Of a stretch of DNA of 64,000 nucleotides, positions 25,200 through 33,538 are shown one piece after another. The translations under genes and the position numbers were made by a program. Source of the stretch: Nocardioides astragali (GTDB taxonomy: Bacteria > Actinomycetota > Actinomycetes > Propionibacteriales > Nocardioidaceae). The notes below the pieces were generated by a model, which saw only the letters and a program-made list of their open reading frames with translations, did not search any database and was not told where the DNA came from. Within the stretch, counting starts at the first letter, position 1, and the number at the start of each line of letters is the position of its first letter. The DNA is taken from the NCBI RefSeq assembly GCF_024436375.1, contig NZ_JAFMZM010000003.1:571448-635447 (forward strand), in the 5' to 3' direction.

Positions 25200-26674
25200 C
25201 CATCTCGAGCACCCCCGCCACCGCCGTCGACGAGTCCCGGGAGGTCCGCACGCGGTTCCCCGAGGGGTTCGTCTGGGGCGTCGCCGCCGCGTCCTACCAG
25301 ATCGAGGGCGCAGTGGCCGAGGACGGACGCACCCCGTCGATCTGGGACACGTTCTCCCACACCCCTGGCGCGGTGCTCAACGCCGACACCGGCGACGTGG
25401 CCTGCGAGCACTACCGCCGCATGCCGCAGGACATCGCGCTGATGCGTGAGCTCGAGGTCGCGTCCTACCGCTTCTCGGTGGCGTGGCCGCGGGTGCGCCC
25501 GGACGGCGGGGCGGTCAACGCGGCCGGGCTGGCGTTCTACGACCGGCTGGTCGACGAGCTGCTCGGCCACGACATCGCGCCCTGGCTGACGCTCTACCAC
25601 TGGGACCTGCCGCAGGCGCTCGAGGACGCGGGCGGCTGGACCAACCGCGACACCGCCAGCCGCTTCGTCGACTACGCGATCGCCGTGCACGACGTGCTGG
25701 GCGACCGGGTGCCGACCTGGACGACCCTCAACGAGCCCTTCTGCTCCTCGCTCCTCGGCTATGCGGCCGGGCACCACGCGCCTGGTCGGCAGGAAGGCCC
25801 GGCCGGACTGGTCGCGGCCCACCACCTGCTGCTGGGTCACGGGATGGTGACCGAGGAGCTGCGCAGTCGCGGGGCCGACCGGCTGGGGCTCAGCCTCAAC
25901 CTGACGGTTCCCGACCCGAGCAACCCAGACGACCCGGTCGACGTCGACGCCGCGCGCCGCATCGACGCGCTGCACAACCGGCTCTTCCTCGACCCGATCT
26001 TCCGGGGCGCCTACCCCGCCGACCTGCTCGAGGACACCGCCGACCTGACCTGGCAGGGCACCTCCTGGTACGACGTGGTGCGCGACGGCGACCTGGCGAC
26101 GATCTCGGCGCCCATCGACGTGCTCGGCGTGAACTACTACCACGGCAACGAGGTGTCCGGTCATCCGCGCACGGACGTGGTCGGGATCGGCGCCGACCAC
26201 CCCGACCGGGTCGCGCTGTCGCCCTTCGTGGGCTCCGAGCACGTCACCTTCCCCAGCCGCGGCCTGCCCGTCACGGACATGGGCTGGGAGATCCAGCCCG
26301 ACGGGCTCCACCGCCTCCTGCGTCGCCTCCACGACGACTACCCGCGCCTGCCGATCTACCTCACCGAGACCGGCGCCGCCTTCGCGGACTCACCCGACGA
26401 GCAGGGCGAGGTGCACGACCCCGACCGGATCGCCTTCCTGGACTCCTACCTCCACGCGGTGCACCTGGCGATCGAGGAGGGCGTCGACGTCCGGGGCTTC
26501 TTCCAGTGGTCGTTCTGCGACAACTTCGAGTGGGCCTTCGGCTACGCCAAGCGCTTCGGGCTGGTCTACGTCGACTACGCCACCCAGCAGCGGATCCCCA
26601 AGTCCAGCGCCCGCTGGTACGCCGACCTGTCCCGCACCGGGATCCTGACTGGCCCCCACCCGACGGCCGACTAG
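25196..26674 (+). CDS. Family GH1 beta-glucosidase
   Basis: 492 aa, ATG 25196. GH1 motifs: FPEGFVWGVAAASYQIEGA at the start, acid/base Glu180 in TTLNEPFCSS, and nucleophile Glu390 in IYLTETGAAF (TETG where many have TENG), plus the sugar-binding QWSFCDNFEWAFGY near the end. No signal peptide: it cleaves imported beta-glucosides such as cellobiose inside the cell. Position as last gene of the ABC operon and adjacent LacI regulator support this. Confidence 0.95.
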   Translation: MTISSTPATAVDESREVRTRFPEGFVWGVAAASYQIEGAVAEDGRTPSIWDTFSHTPGAVLNADTGDVACEHYRRMPQDIALMRELEVASYRFSVAWPRVRPDGGAVNAAGLAFYDRLVDELLGHDIAPWLTLYHWDLPQALEDAGGWTNRDTASRFVDYAIAVHDVLGDRVPTWTTLNEPFCSSLLGYAAGHHAPGRQEGPAGLVAAHHLLLGHGMVTEELRSRGADRLGLSLNLTVPDPSNPDDPVDVDAARRIDALHNRLFLDPIFRGAYPADLLEDTADLTWQGTSWYDVVRDGDLATISAPIDVLGVNYYHGNEVSGHPRTDVVGIGADHPDRVALSPFVGSEHVTFPSRGLPVTDMGWEIQPDGLHRLLRRLHDDYPRLPIYLTETGAAFADSPDEQGEVHDPDRIAFLDSYLHAVHLAIEEGVDVRGFFQWSFCDNFEWAFGYAKRFGLVYVDYATQQRIPKSSARWYADLSRTGILTGPHPTAD

Positions 26675-26683
26675 CGTGGGCGT

Positions 26684-27727
26684 GTGAATCCGCCGCGACC
26701 CCCGTCGAGCCCGGGTTCGCCGACCCTCGACGAGGTGGCCCGGATCGCCGGCGTCTCCCGAGCCACGGCGTCGCGGGCGATCAACGGCGGCCAGCGGGTG
26801 AGCGCCCGGGCGCAGGCGGCGGTCGACAGCGCCGTACGCAGCCTGGGCTACGTCCCCAACCCGGCGGCGCGCAGCCTGGTCACGCGGCGTACGGACTCGA
26901 TCGCGGTCGTCGTGCCCGAGCCCGACGACCGGGTCTTCTCCGACCCGTTCTTCGCCGGCACCCTGCGCGGGGTCACGCGGGTGCTGGGGGAGCGCGACAT
27001 CCAGCTGGTGCTCCTGCTGGCCCGGCCCGGCGCCTCCACGGCGCGGACGCTGCGCTACCTCACCAACCGCCACGTCGACGGCGCTCTCGTGGTGTCGCAC
27101 CACCGCGACGACCGGTTGGCCGAGCACCTCGCCGACCTCGGGCTACCGTGCGTCTTCGGCGGCCGGCCGTGGACCGGCGGCGACCGGGTGGCCTACGTCG
27201 ACGTCGACAACACCGCCGGGGAGCGCGAGGCGACGGAGGTGCTCGTCGCCCGCGGCTGCACCCGCATCGGCACCATCGCCGGGCCCGGGGACATGACCGC
27301 CGCCGCCGACCGCCTGGCCGGCTGGCACCAGGCGATGGCCGCGGCCGGTCTGGAGGCCGACGCCGTGGAGCACGGCGACTTCACCGAGGAGAGCGGCGTG
27401 TCCGCGACCCGGATGCTGATGGAGCGGCACCCCGACCTCGACGGCCTGGTGGTCGCCTCGGACCTGATGGCGGTCGGAGCGCTGCGCGTGCTGGGCGAGC
27501 TCGGTCGGCGGGTGCCCGACGACATCGCCGTGGTGGGCTACGACGACCTCGGGGTCGCGGAGCGGACGACGCCACCCCTGACCACCGTGCGGCAGCCGGT
27601 GGAGGAGATGGCGGAGCGGGCCACCCGACTGCTGCTCGAGCGGGTCGATGGAGTCGACGGGGTGGAAGGCAGCCACCCGATGCGCCTGATCATCCGGCCG
27701 ACGCTGGTGCGCCGCCTGAGCGCCTGA
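26684..27727 (+). CDS. LacI-family repressor of the beta-glucoside operon (CebR-like)
   Basis: 347 aa, GTG 26684, 9 bp after the beta-glucosidase. The N-terminal HTH is SPTLDEVARIAGVSRATASRAINGGQRVSARAQAAVDSAV with the hinge helix NPAARSL. The rest is the periplasmic-binding-like effector domain (DSIAVVVPEPDDRVFSDPFF ... DDIAVVGYDDLGVAERTTPPLTTV). Expected to bind the two AGCGCT palindromes at 21901 and 21989 and release on binding the sugar. Confidence 0.92.
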   Translation: MNPPRPPSSPGSPTLDEVARIAGVSRATASRAINGGQRVSARAQAAVDSAVRSLGYVPNPAARSLVTRRTDSIAVVVPEPDDRVFSDPFFAGTLRGVTRVLGERDIQLVLLLARPGASTARTLRYLTNRHVDGALVVSHHRDDRLAEHLADLGLPCVFGGRPWTGGDRVAYVDVDNTAGEREATEVLVARGCTRIGTIAGPGDMTAAADRLAGWHQAMAAAGLEADAVEHGDFTEESGVSATRMLMERHPDLDGLVVASDLMAVGALRVLGELGRRVPDDIAVVGYDDLGVAERTTPPLTTVRQPVEEMAERATRLLLERVDGVDGVEGSHPMRLIIRPTLVRRLSA

Positions 27728-27746
27728 CGCCCAGATTCGCGGCAGA

Positions 27747-27764
27747 CATCGACGTCTGTCAACA
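27747..27764. promoter_or_regulatory. Candidate ArsR operator of arsR-acr3-arsC
   Basis: CATCGAC, a 4-nt spacer, then GTCAACA. The left half-site is identical to that of the operators at 32352 and 32379 and the right half partly so. It overlaps two other dyads, CAGAC/GTCTG (27743-27758) and GTCAA/TTGAC (27758-27769), and ends 8 bp before the arsR ATG. ArsR-type dimers bind dyads in this position. Confidence 0.55.
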
Positions 27765-27771
27765 TTGACCC

Positions 27772-28164
27772 ATGTCGAAGTCCGTGGGATCCGCTGTGCT
27801 GCCCCTGGTCGAGGACCGACTGGAGTGTTGCGTCCCTCTGGCCCGTGAACCCATCAGCGCCGAACAGGCCACCGGCGTCGTGTCGATGCTGAAGGCCGTC
27901 GCCGACCCCGCCCGGCTCCGGCTGCTGTCGCTCGTCCTCTCCCACGAAGGCGGCGAGGCGTGCGTCTGCGACCTGCTGCCCTACTTCGACCTCTCCCAGC
28001 CGACCATCAGCCACCACCTCAAGGTGCTGCACGACGCCGGCCTGCTCCATCGGGAGAAGCGGGGCACCTGGGTCTACTACATCGCCCGTCCCGAGGCGAT
28101 GGCCGCGCTCGGCAGCCTCTTCACCGTCGCAGCCTCCAGCACCCTGGAAGGGGCCACCGCGTGA
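27772..28164 (+). CDS. arsR: ArsR-family arsenic-responsive repressor
   Basis: 130 aa, ATG 27772. Winged helix with ADPARLRLLSLVLSHEGG and CVCDLLPYFDLSQPTISHHLKVLHDAGLL. Cysteines C19/C20 near the N-terminus and C64/C66 in the recognition-helix region (ACVCDLL) are placed to bind As(III), as in the ELCVCDL motif of ArsR proteins. First gene of an operon with acr3 and arsC, all joined by 4-bp overlaps. Expected to autorepress through the dyads at 27743-27769. Confidence 0.92.
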   Translation: MSKSVGSAVLPLVEDRLECCVPLAREPISAEQATGVVSMLKAVADPARLRLLSLVLSHEGGEACVCDLLPYFDLSQPTISHHLKVLHDAGLLHREKRGTWVYYIARPEAMAALGSLFTVAASSTLEGATA

Positions 28165-29285
28165 GCGACACCGTCCGCGACACCGTCTCCGGCGAGTCCA
28201 CCGACCCGGTCCTGCAGCGCCTCTCGACCCTCGACCGGTTCCTCCCGGTGTGGATCGGCGTGGCCATGGTGGCCGGCCTCCTGCTGGGACGCCTCGTCGA
28301 CGGCCTCGACGACGCGCTCGCCGCCGTGGAGGTCGGCTCGGTGTCCCTGCCGATAGCAATCGGGCTGCTCATCATGATGTATCCGGTGCTCGCGAAGGTC
28401 CGCTACGACGAGCTCGGCCACGTCACCAGCGACGCGCGGATGCTCGTGACGTCCATCGTGCTCAACTGGGTGCTCGGGCCGGCCCTCATGTTCGCGCTGG
28501 CGTGGCTGCTGCTCCCGGACCTGCCGGAGTACCGCACCGGGCTCATCATCGTCGGCCTCGCGCGCTGCATCGCGATGGTGCTCATCTGGAACGACCTCGC
28601 GTGCGGCGATCGCGAGGCAGCCGCGATCCTGGTCGCCATCAACGCGGTCTTCCAGATCCTGGCGTTCGCCTTCCTCGGCTACTTCTACCTGCAGGTGCTG
28701 CCGGGCTGGCTCGGCCTCGAGCAGTCGGCCCTCGACGTCTCGGTGTGGGGCATCGCCAAGTCCGTGCTCGTCTTCCTCGGCATCCCGCTCCTGGCCGGTT
28801 TCCTCACGCGCACTCTCGGCGAGCGAGCCAAGGGCCGCGACTGGTACGAGGCGCAGCTCCTGCCCAGGATCGGACCTGCCGCCCTCTACGGACTGCTGTT
28901 CACCATCGTCCTGCTCTTCGCCCTGCAGGGCGACACCATCACCAACCAACCCCTCGACGTCGCCCGCATCGCGGTGCCGCTGCTGGCGTACTTCGTCCTG
29001 ATGTGGGGCGGCTCGATGCTGCTGACCAGGGCCCTCGGCTTCGACTACCAGCGCGCCACGGCTGTCTCCTTCACCGCGGCCGGCAACAACTTCGAGCTCG
29101 CCATCGCCGTGGCCATCGGCGTCTTCGGGGTCACCTCCGGCCAAGCCCTCGCCGGCGTGGTCGGACCACTCATCGAGGTGCCGGCCCTCGTCGCACTCGT
29201 CTACGTCAGCCTCTGGGCACGCCGGCACTTCCGCGACCGCACGACCGTCCCCGACACGTCCACCAGCACAGGAGCGACCCGATGA
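28161..29285 (+). CDS. acr3: ACR3-family arsenite efflux transporter
   Basis: 374 aa, GTG 28161 (GTGA overlap with arsR). Ten hydrophobic segments; signature LARCIAMVLIWNDLACGDREAAAILVAIN contains the Cys and the surrounding helix essential in ACR3 transport. AAGNNFELAIAVAIGVFGV near the end is the second conserved ACR3 block. It expels arsenite using the proton gradient. Followed by arsC with ATGA overlap. Confidence 0.95.
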   Translation: MSDTVRDTVSGESTDPVLQRLSTLDRFLPVWIGVAMVAGLLLGRLVDGLDDALAAVEVGSVSLPIAIGLLIMMYPVLAKVRYDELGHVTSDARMLVTSIVLNWVLGPALMFALAWLLLPDLPEYRTGLIIVGLARCIAMVLIWNDLACGDREAAAILVAINAVFQILAFAFLGYFYLQVLPGWLGLEQSALDVSVWGIAKSVLVFLGIPLLAGFLTRTLGERAKGRDWYEAQLLPRIGPAALYGLLFTIVLLFALQGDTITNQPLDVARIAVPLLAYFVLMWGGSMLLTRALGFDYQRATAVSFTAAGNNFELAIAVAIGVFGVTSGQALAGVVGPLIEVPALVALVYVSLWARRHFRDRTTVPDTSTSTGATR

Positions 29286-29731
29286 CCACCCCCAGCACGA
29301 CGCCCCCGCAGGTGGTGTTCGCCTGTGTCCGCAACGGCGGCCGCTCCGTGATCAGCCGTGTCCTCACCGAGCACTACGCCGGCGGTCGTGTCATCGCCCT
29401 CTCGGCCGGGACCCAACCCGGTGACCACATCCATCCCGAGGTCGCGGCCGTGCTGGAGAAGCTCGGCCTCGACACCACGGGCGAGCAGCCCAAGCTGCTG
29501 ACCCGTGACACGGTGGCGGCCAGCACCATGGCCATCACGCTCGGGTGCGGCGAGGAGTGTCCCTATGTCCCCGGCGTGACATACGTCGACTGGCCTGTCG
29601 CAGACCCGGGCGGTCAGGACGAGGCGAGGGTCCGCGAGATCATCGCCGACCTCGACGGGCGGGTCCGGGACCTGCTAGGCGAGCTCGTCCCGGACATCGA
29701 GCTGCCTCCCTCGGTGCTCGACGAGCGCTGA
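29282..29731 (+). CDS. arsC: Arsenate reductase, low-molecular-weight phosphatase type
   Basis: 149 aa, ATG 29282. The P-loop CVRNGGRS (C15-x5-R21) starts the protein, and GCGEECPYVPG and DWPVADPGG carry the later thiols and the acidic loop. It reduces arsenate to arsenite for export by ACR3, using mycothiol or thioredoxin. Its last 57 bp overlap the 3' end of the convergent MFS gene, which is unusual. Confidence 0.92.
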   Translation: MTTPSTTPPQVVFACVRNGGRSVISRVLTEHYAGGRVIALSAGTQPGDHIHPEVAAVLEKLGLDTTGEQPKLLTRDTVAASTMAITLGCGEECPYVPGVTYVDWPVADPGGQDEARVREIIADLDGRVRDLLGELVPDIELPPSVLDER

Positions 29732-30976
29732 CACCGCAGGCGTGGCACCCGACATCAGGGCTGCCGCGACCGCGGCGAGACCCGCGAGCACGAGGAACGC
29801 GTCGGCGTACGAGCCGAGCAGGTCGGCCAGCATCGCCCCCGCGAACGGTGCCGCGGCCGAGGCCACCAACGCGGGTGCGGTGAGGATCCCGCTGAGCGTG
29901 CCGTACGAGGCGGGACCCCACCGGTCCGTGATCGCGGTGGCCTGCACGAGGGTGTAGATGCCGCGCGCCAGCCCCAGCAGCATGCCGAGCACGATGAGCA
30001 GGCCGGGGGATCCCGGGGCGAGGGCAAGCGCGGCGGTGGCGACCGCGATCCCGCTGAGCACGATCACACCCCGAGATGTCACGGAGGTGGCGACCGCGAA
30101 CCGGGCATATCCCAACCGGCCTGCGACCTGGCCGACCCCGCCGAGCCCCAGTGCCAGGGCGGCGAGGTTCCGGCTCAGGCCCTGTTCCACGAGCATCGGG
30201 ACCAGGTTGATCACGACGGCGAAGACCGCCAACGCGGTCAGGGCGTTGGCCAGCGTCAGCAGCACGAAAGGTGTGCTGCGGGCGATCGCGGGGACGGCGG
30301 CCGGAGGGTCCGACGCGCCACGGGCGTGCGTGTGGGCGAGGGGATCGTCGGTGCGCCAAGGATGGTTGAGACCCCACCAGTGCAACGGGACCGTCACGAC
30401 GACGAGTCCCACCAGCAGCACGAGGTAGGCCTGCCGCCATCCAAGGGCGTCGTCGAGCACCGCGGCCAGGGGTGCGAACACCGTGCTGGCCAGCCCGGCG
30501 ACGAGCGTCAGCGTCGTCAGCGCACGGACGCGGTGGACGCCGCCCCAGCGCGTGAGTGCGGCGAACGCCGGCGGGTAGAGGCTGCCGGCCATGGCAGCCC
30601 CCGTGAGCACCCAGCCGACGTAGAAGACGCCCAGGTTCGGCGCCATCGCCACGGCGGCGACGCCCGGGACGGCGACCAGGGACGCCACGGTCATCACCTG
30701 CCTGGGACCGTAGGCGTCGAGGTGCCTGCCGACCCAGATGCCGACACCGCCGGAGACGAACTGGGCCAGCGAGAACGCGCCTGTGACCGCCACGCTCGAC
30801 CAGCCGGTGTCGAGGCTGATCGACGACTGCAGGGCCGCGAACGCGTAGTAGAGGACGCCCCAGGAGACGATCTGGACGGTGCTGAGCACTGCGACCACGG
30901 CGCGCAGCCCGGCGGCGTCGAGGGCGCCGGCCTGTACGGCGGCCGGCGTCCCTTCGCGCCCGCCCTCGGGTGTCAC
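29675..30976 (-). CDS. MFS transporter of the arsenic island
   Basis: 433 aa from GTG 30976, overlapping the upstream flavoprotein stop by GTGA. Twelve hydrophobic segments; N-terminal half has VSWGVLYYAFAALQSSISLDTGWSS and the GRHLDAYGPRQVM loop typical of MFS. Its location between arsC (convergent) and an ArsO-like flavoprotein suggests export of an arsenical, possibly the product of that enzyme. The substrate is not known from sequence. Confidence 0.8.
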   Translation of the reverse strand: MTPEGGREGTPAAVQAGALDAAGLRAVVAVLSTVQIVSWGVLYYAFAALQSSISLDTGWSSVAVTGAFSLAQFVSGGVGIWVGRHLDAYGPRQVMTVASLVAVPGVAAVAMAPNLGVFYVGWVLTGAAMAGSLYPPAFAALTRWGGVHRVRALTTLTLVAGLASTVFAPLAAVLDDALGWRQAYLVLLVGLVVVTVPLHWWGLNHPWRTDDPLAHTHARGASDPPAAVPAIARSTPFVLLTLANALTALAVFAVVINLVPMLVEQGLSRNLAALALGLGGVGQVAGRLGYARFAVATSVTSRGVIVLSGIAVATAALALAPGSPGLLIVLGMLLGLARGIYTLVQATAITDRWGPASYGTLSGILTAPALVASAAAPFAGAMLADLLGSYADAFLVLAGLAAVAAALMSGATPAVSALVEHRGRQLDVRDELA

Positions 30977-32325
30977 TGGCCGGGTCGGCCCAGGCTGATG
31001 AGCTCGGGCTCCGCGGCCGCAGGGCCGCAGCAGCCGCCCTCGACCGAGGCGACGGCATCCGGGTCGTCGAACGCACCGGCCCCGTTGCACACCCCGGTCT
31101 CGGGGAGCACCAGCTCGACCCGGCCGGCGGCCTCGAGGTCGCCGTCGAGCGCGGCCATCACAGAACGCACCTGCTCATAGCCCGTCAGGGCCAGGAACGA
31201 CGGCGCCCGGCCGTAGGACTTCATCCCGACCAGGTAGAGACCGTGCTCCGGCTGGGTGAGCTCCTTGTAGCCGTGCGGAGCCACGTCACCGCAGCTGTGG
31301 TGGTCCGGGTGGATCTGGTCGGCGAGGACGCGTGCCGCGCCGAGGGCGGGGTCGAGGTCGAGGCGGACCTCGGACAGGAACCCGAAGTCGGGACGGAAGC
31401 CGGTGACGACGATGACCTCGTCGACGTCCCCCACCAGCTGGCCGTTGACCGAGGTGATGGCGAGCCGGCCGTCGGCCTGCCTGGTGACGGACTCGGTGCG
31501 GAACTGGGTCACGTTGGTCACCATCCCGCTGGTGGCGGCTGCCTTGGCGTCCTGGCCCAGCTTGCCGCGCTGCTCGAGCTGGTCGTTGTCGCCGCCGCCG
31601 AACGCGTCTCCGACGGACGGGCGCCGCAGCAGCCACGAGACCCGGGTGCCGGGGTCGGCCTTCGCCAGCCGGGCGAGCCCGACGAGGACTCCCTGGGCCG
31701 AGGCGCCCTTGCCTGCGACGGCGACGTGCTTGCCGGCGTACCGGGCAGCGACCGCCGGGTCGTTGAGGTCAGGGATGCCGTACGTGAAGCGGTCGGCGTT
31801 CTCCGTCTCACCCAGGGCTGGGTAGCCGTCGGCTCCCAGCGGGTTGGGTCGGGTCCAGGTGCCGGAGGCGTCGACCACCGCGCTGGCCAGCAGCCGCTCA
31901 CGGCCAGCCGGGCCTTCGACGTGCACCGCGAACGGGTCGCCCTCGCGGCCGGAGTCGACCATCAGGTCCCGGCCGGCCCGGCCCACGCCGACCACGCGGG
32001 CGTCGTAGCGGACCGACCCGCCCGGAGTCCCGCCGAGTGCGTCCGCCAACGGCTGCAGGTACGCCTCGCGCCACTGCCCGCCGGTGGGGTAGGCGCCGTC
32101 GTCGGGAGCCGTCCAGGTGCCGGCCGCGTCCAGGAGACGGCGGGCGGCGGGGTCGACGAGCTCTGACCAGGACGAGAACAGGCGCACGTGCGCCCACTCG
32201 CTCACCGCAGCACCTGCGTTCGCGCCGGCCTCGAGGACGACGAAGTCCATCCCGCGCTCGGCGGCGTTGGCGGCGGCGGCCAGCCCGATGGGTCCGGCTC
32301 CGATGATGACCACGGGGTGCTGCAT
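30973..32325 (-). CDS. ArsO-like FAD-dependent oxidoreductase
   Basis: 450 aa, ATG 32325. FAD site VVIIGAGPIGLAAAANAAERG at the start and NADP site KHVAVAGKGASAQGVLVG in the middle, as in flavin-containing monooxygenases. Conserved VTGFRPDFGFLSEVRLD and MKSYGRAPSFLALTGYEQVRSV. A Cys-rich end (GVCNGAG, then EGGCCGPAA) may bind arsenic. This matches the ArsO-type flavoproteins of actinobacterial ars clusters; the reaction is not firmly established. First gene of an operon with the MFS, divergent from the ArsR-ArsN fusion. Confidence 0.8.
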   Translation of the reverse strand: MQHPVVIIGAGPIGLAAAANAAERGMDFVVLEAGANAGAAVSEWAHVRLFSSWSELVDPAARRLLDAAGTWTAPDDGAYPTGGQWREAYLQPLADALGGTPGGSVRYDARVVGVGRAGRDLMVDSGREGDPFAVHVEGPAGRERLLASAVVDASGTWTRPNPLGADGYPALGETENADRFTYGIPDLNDPAVAARYAGKHVAVAGKGASAQGVLVGLARLAKADPGTRVSWLLRRPSVGDAFGGGDNDQLEQRGKLGQDAKAAATSGMVTNVTQFRTESVTRQADGRLAITSVNGQLVGDVDEVIVVTGFRPDFGFLSEVRLDLDPALGAARVLADQIHPDHHSCGDVAPHGYKELTQPEHGLYLVGMKSYGRAPSFLALTGYEQVRSVMAALDGDLEAAGRVELVLPETGVCNGAGAFDDPDAVASVEGGCCGPAAAEPELISLGRPGQ

Positions 32326-32351
32326 GACTGGCTCCTCAAGCTCGATCTATC

Positions 32352-32369
32352 CATCGACGGTCGTCGATG
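32352..32369. promoter_or_regulatory. Ars operator A, perfect dyad
   Basis: CATCGAC and GTCGATG arms with a 4-nt GGTC spacer, in the 92-bp gap between the divergent flavoprotein and ArsR-ArsN genes. Paired with a second copy 27 bp away centre to centre. Half-sites match the upstream region of arsR at 27747. Confidence 0.75.
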
Positions 32370-32378
32370 AATGGACTG

Positions 32379-32396
32379 TATCGACCGGTGTCGATG
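32379..32396. promoter_or_regulatory. Ars operator B
   Basis: TATCGACCGGTGTCGATG: inner arms ATCGAC/GTCGAT around CGGT, the same layout as operator A. It lies 22 bp before the ArsR-ArsN start codon. Confidence 0.75.
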
Positions 32397-32417
32397 AAAG
32401 CAAGGTATTCTTTCGCC

Positions 32418-33326
32418 ATGAGCACGCCCCCGATCGTTTCGACCCCCGTCACCGCGCAGGGACGGGCGGAGCTCCCGCTGTTCGCGCCCGACGGGGGCCG
32501 CGCGTCGACCGCCCTCGGAAAGACGGACGCGGAGAACTACGCCGAGTGGTTCGCCGTCCTCGCCGACCCCACCCGCGTACGCCTCCTGCACACCCTGTCC
32601 ATCTCGCCCACGTCGGCCATGCGCGTCGGGGACCTGGCCGCCGCCCTGGGCGTCAGCCAGTCCACGTGCTCGCACCACGTCGAGCTGCTCCGCAAGGTGG
32701 GTTTCGTGGCGGTCGACAAGGTCGGGACCTCGAGCATGGTGTCGGTCAACGCCGCCTGCTGCACCGGACTGCCGCACGCCGCCGACGTCGTGATGGGCAC
32801 GCTGGCCTCGCCCCCGTGCTGCCCGGAGGACCTGCCCGCCGATGTGGCGACCCGCCCGGTCACCACCGAGGACATGGACGCGGTGCTCGCCATCTACGCC
32901 GAGGGCCTCGCGACCCGCAACGCCACGTTCGAGACCCGGGTGCCCACCGTCGACCAGCTCCGCAAGCGCTGGCTGCCCGACCTGGCCTGGGTCGCCGAGC
33001 TGGACGGTGAGGTCGTCGGGTGGACCGCCATCAGTCCGGTGTCGACCCGCGAGTGCTACGCCGGCGTCGGCGAGAGCTCGGTCTACGTCACCGAGGCGGC
33101 CCGCGGACGTGGCGTGGGCAAGTCGCTGCTCTTCGCCCAGGTCACCGAGGCGGACAACGCTGGCCTGTGGACGCTCCAGACCGCGATCTTTCCCGAGAAC
33201 CGCGCCAGCCTCGCGCTGCACCACTCGGCGGGATACCGGACCCTGGCGGTGCGCACGCGCATCGCGCAGCTCGACGGTGTCTGGCGCGACACCGTGCTGC
33301 TCGAACGGCGTAGCGAGGTCAACTGA
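32418..33326 (+). CDS. ArsR regulator fused to ArsN-type GNAT acetyltransferase
   Basis: 302 aa, ATG 32418. Residues about 38-112 are an ArsR winged helix (AVLADPTRVRLLHTL, GVSQSTCSHHVELLRKVGFV) with C84 in the recognition helix and Cys pairs C114/C115 and C134/C135. Residues 145-300 are a GNAT domain with the acetyl-CoA loop RGRGVGKSL and the blocks AIYAEGLATRNATFET, CYAGVGESSVYV, FPENRASLALHHSAGYR and DGVWRDTVLLER, as in ArsN. ArsN acetylates arsinothricin or phosphinothricin-like compounds. The single protein would sense arsenic and detoxify an organoarsenical. Confidence 0.88.
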   Translation: MSTPPIVSTPVTAQGRAELPLFAPDGGRASTALGKTDAENYAEWFAVLADPTRVRLLHTLSISPTSAMRVGDLAAALGVSQSTCSHHVELLRKVGFVAVDKVGTSSMVSVNAACCTGLPHAADVVMGTLASPPCCPEDLPADVATRPVTTEDMDAVLAIYAEGLATRNATFETRVPTVDQLRKRWLPDLAWVAELDGEVVGWTAISPVSTRECYAGVGESSVYVTEAARGRGVGKSLLFAQVTEADNAGLWTLQTAIFPENRASLALHHSAGYRTLAVRTRIAQLDGVWRDTVLLERRSEVN

Positions 33327-33437
33327 GGTCCCCGGGTCCGGATCGCGACACCACGGATTCAGCGGAACACCACCAGCACCGCTAGTGTTGCGTCCACAGA
33401 CGTCCGGCCGGTCTTGCCCCGGACGCAGGTCGCCGCT

Positions 33438-33479
33438 TTGCGCGGCACCTCTCCTCACTCTGAGGCACGTACGCCGCAA
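33438..33479 (+). promoter_or_regulatory. Structured leader hairpin of the DEAD-box helicase
   Basis: Outer arms TTGCGCGGC (33438-33446) and GCCGCAA (33473-33479) pair with a short bulge; an inner CCTC/GAGG helix (33453-33456, 33462-33465) closes a 5-nt loop. It lies in the 212-bp leader between the arsenic gene and the helicase start. Such leaders can give cold or autogenous control of RNA helicase genes. Confidence 0.45.
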
Positions 33480-33538
33480 CCGTTGACACTGACGCCGAGC
33501 GGCTCACGGTGGCGAGACGCCAACCGAAAGCAATTCAC

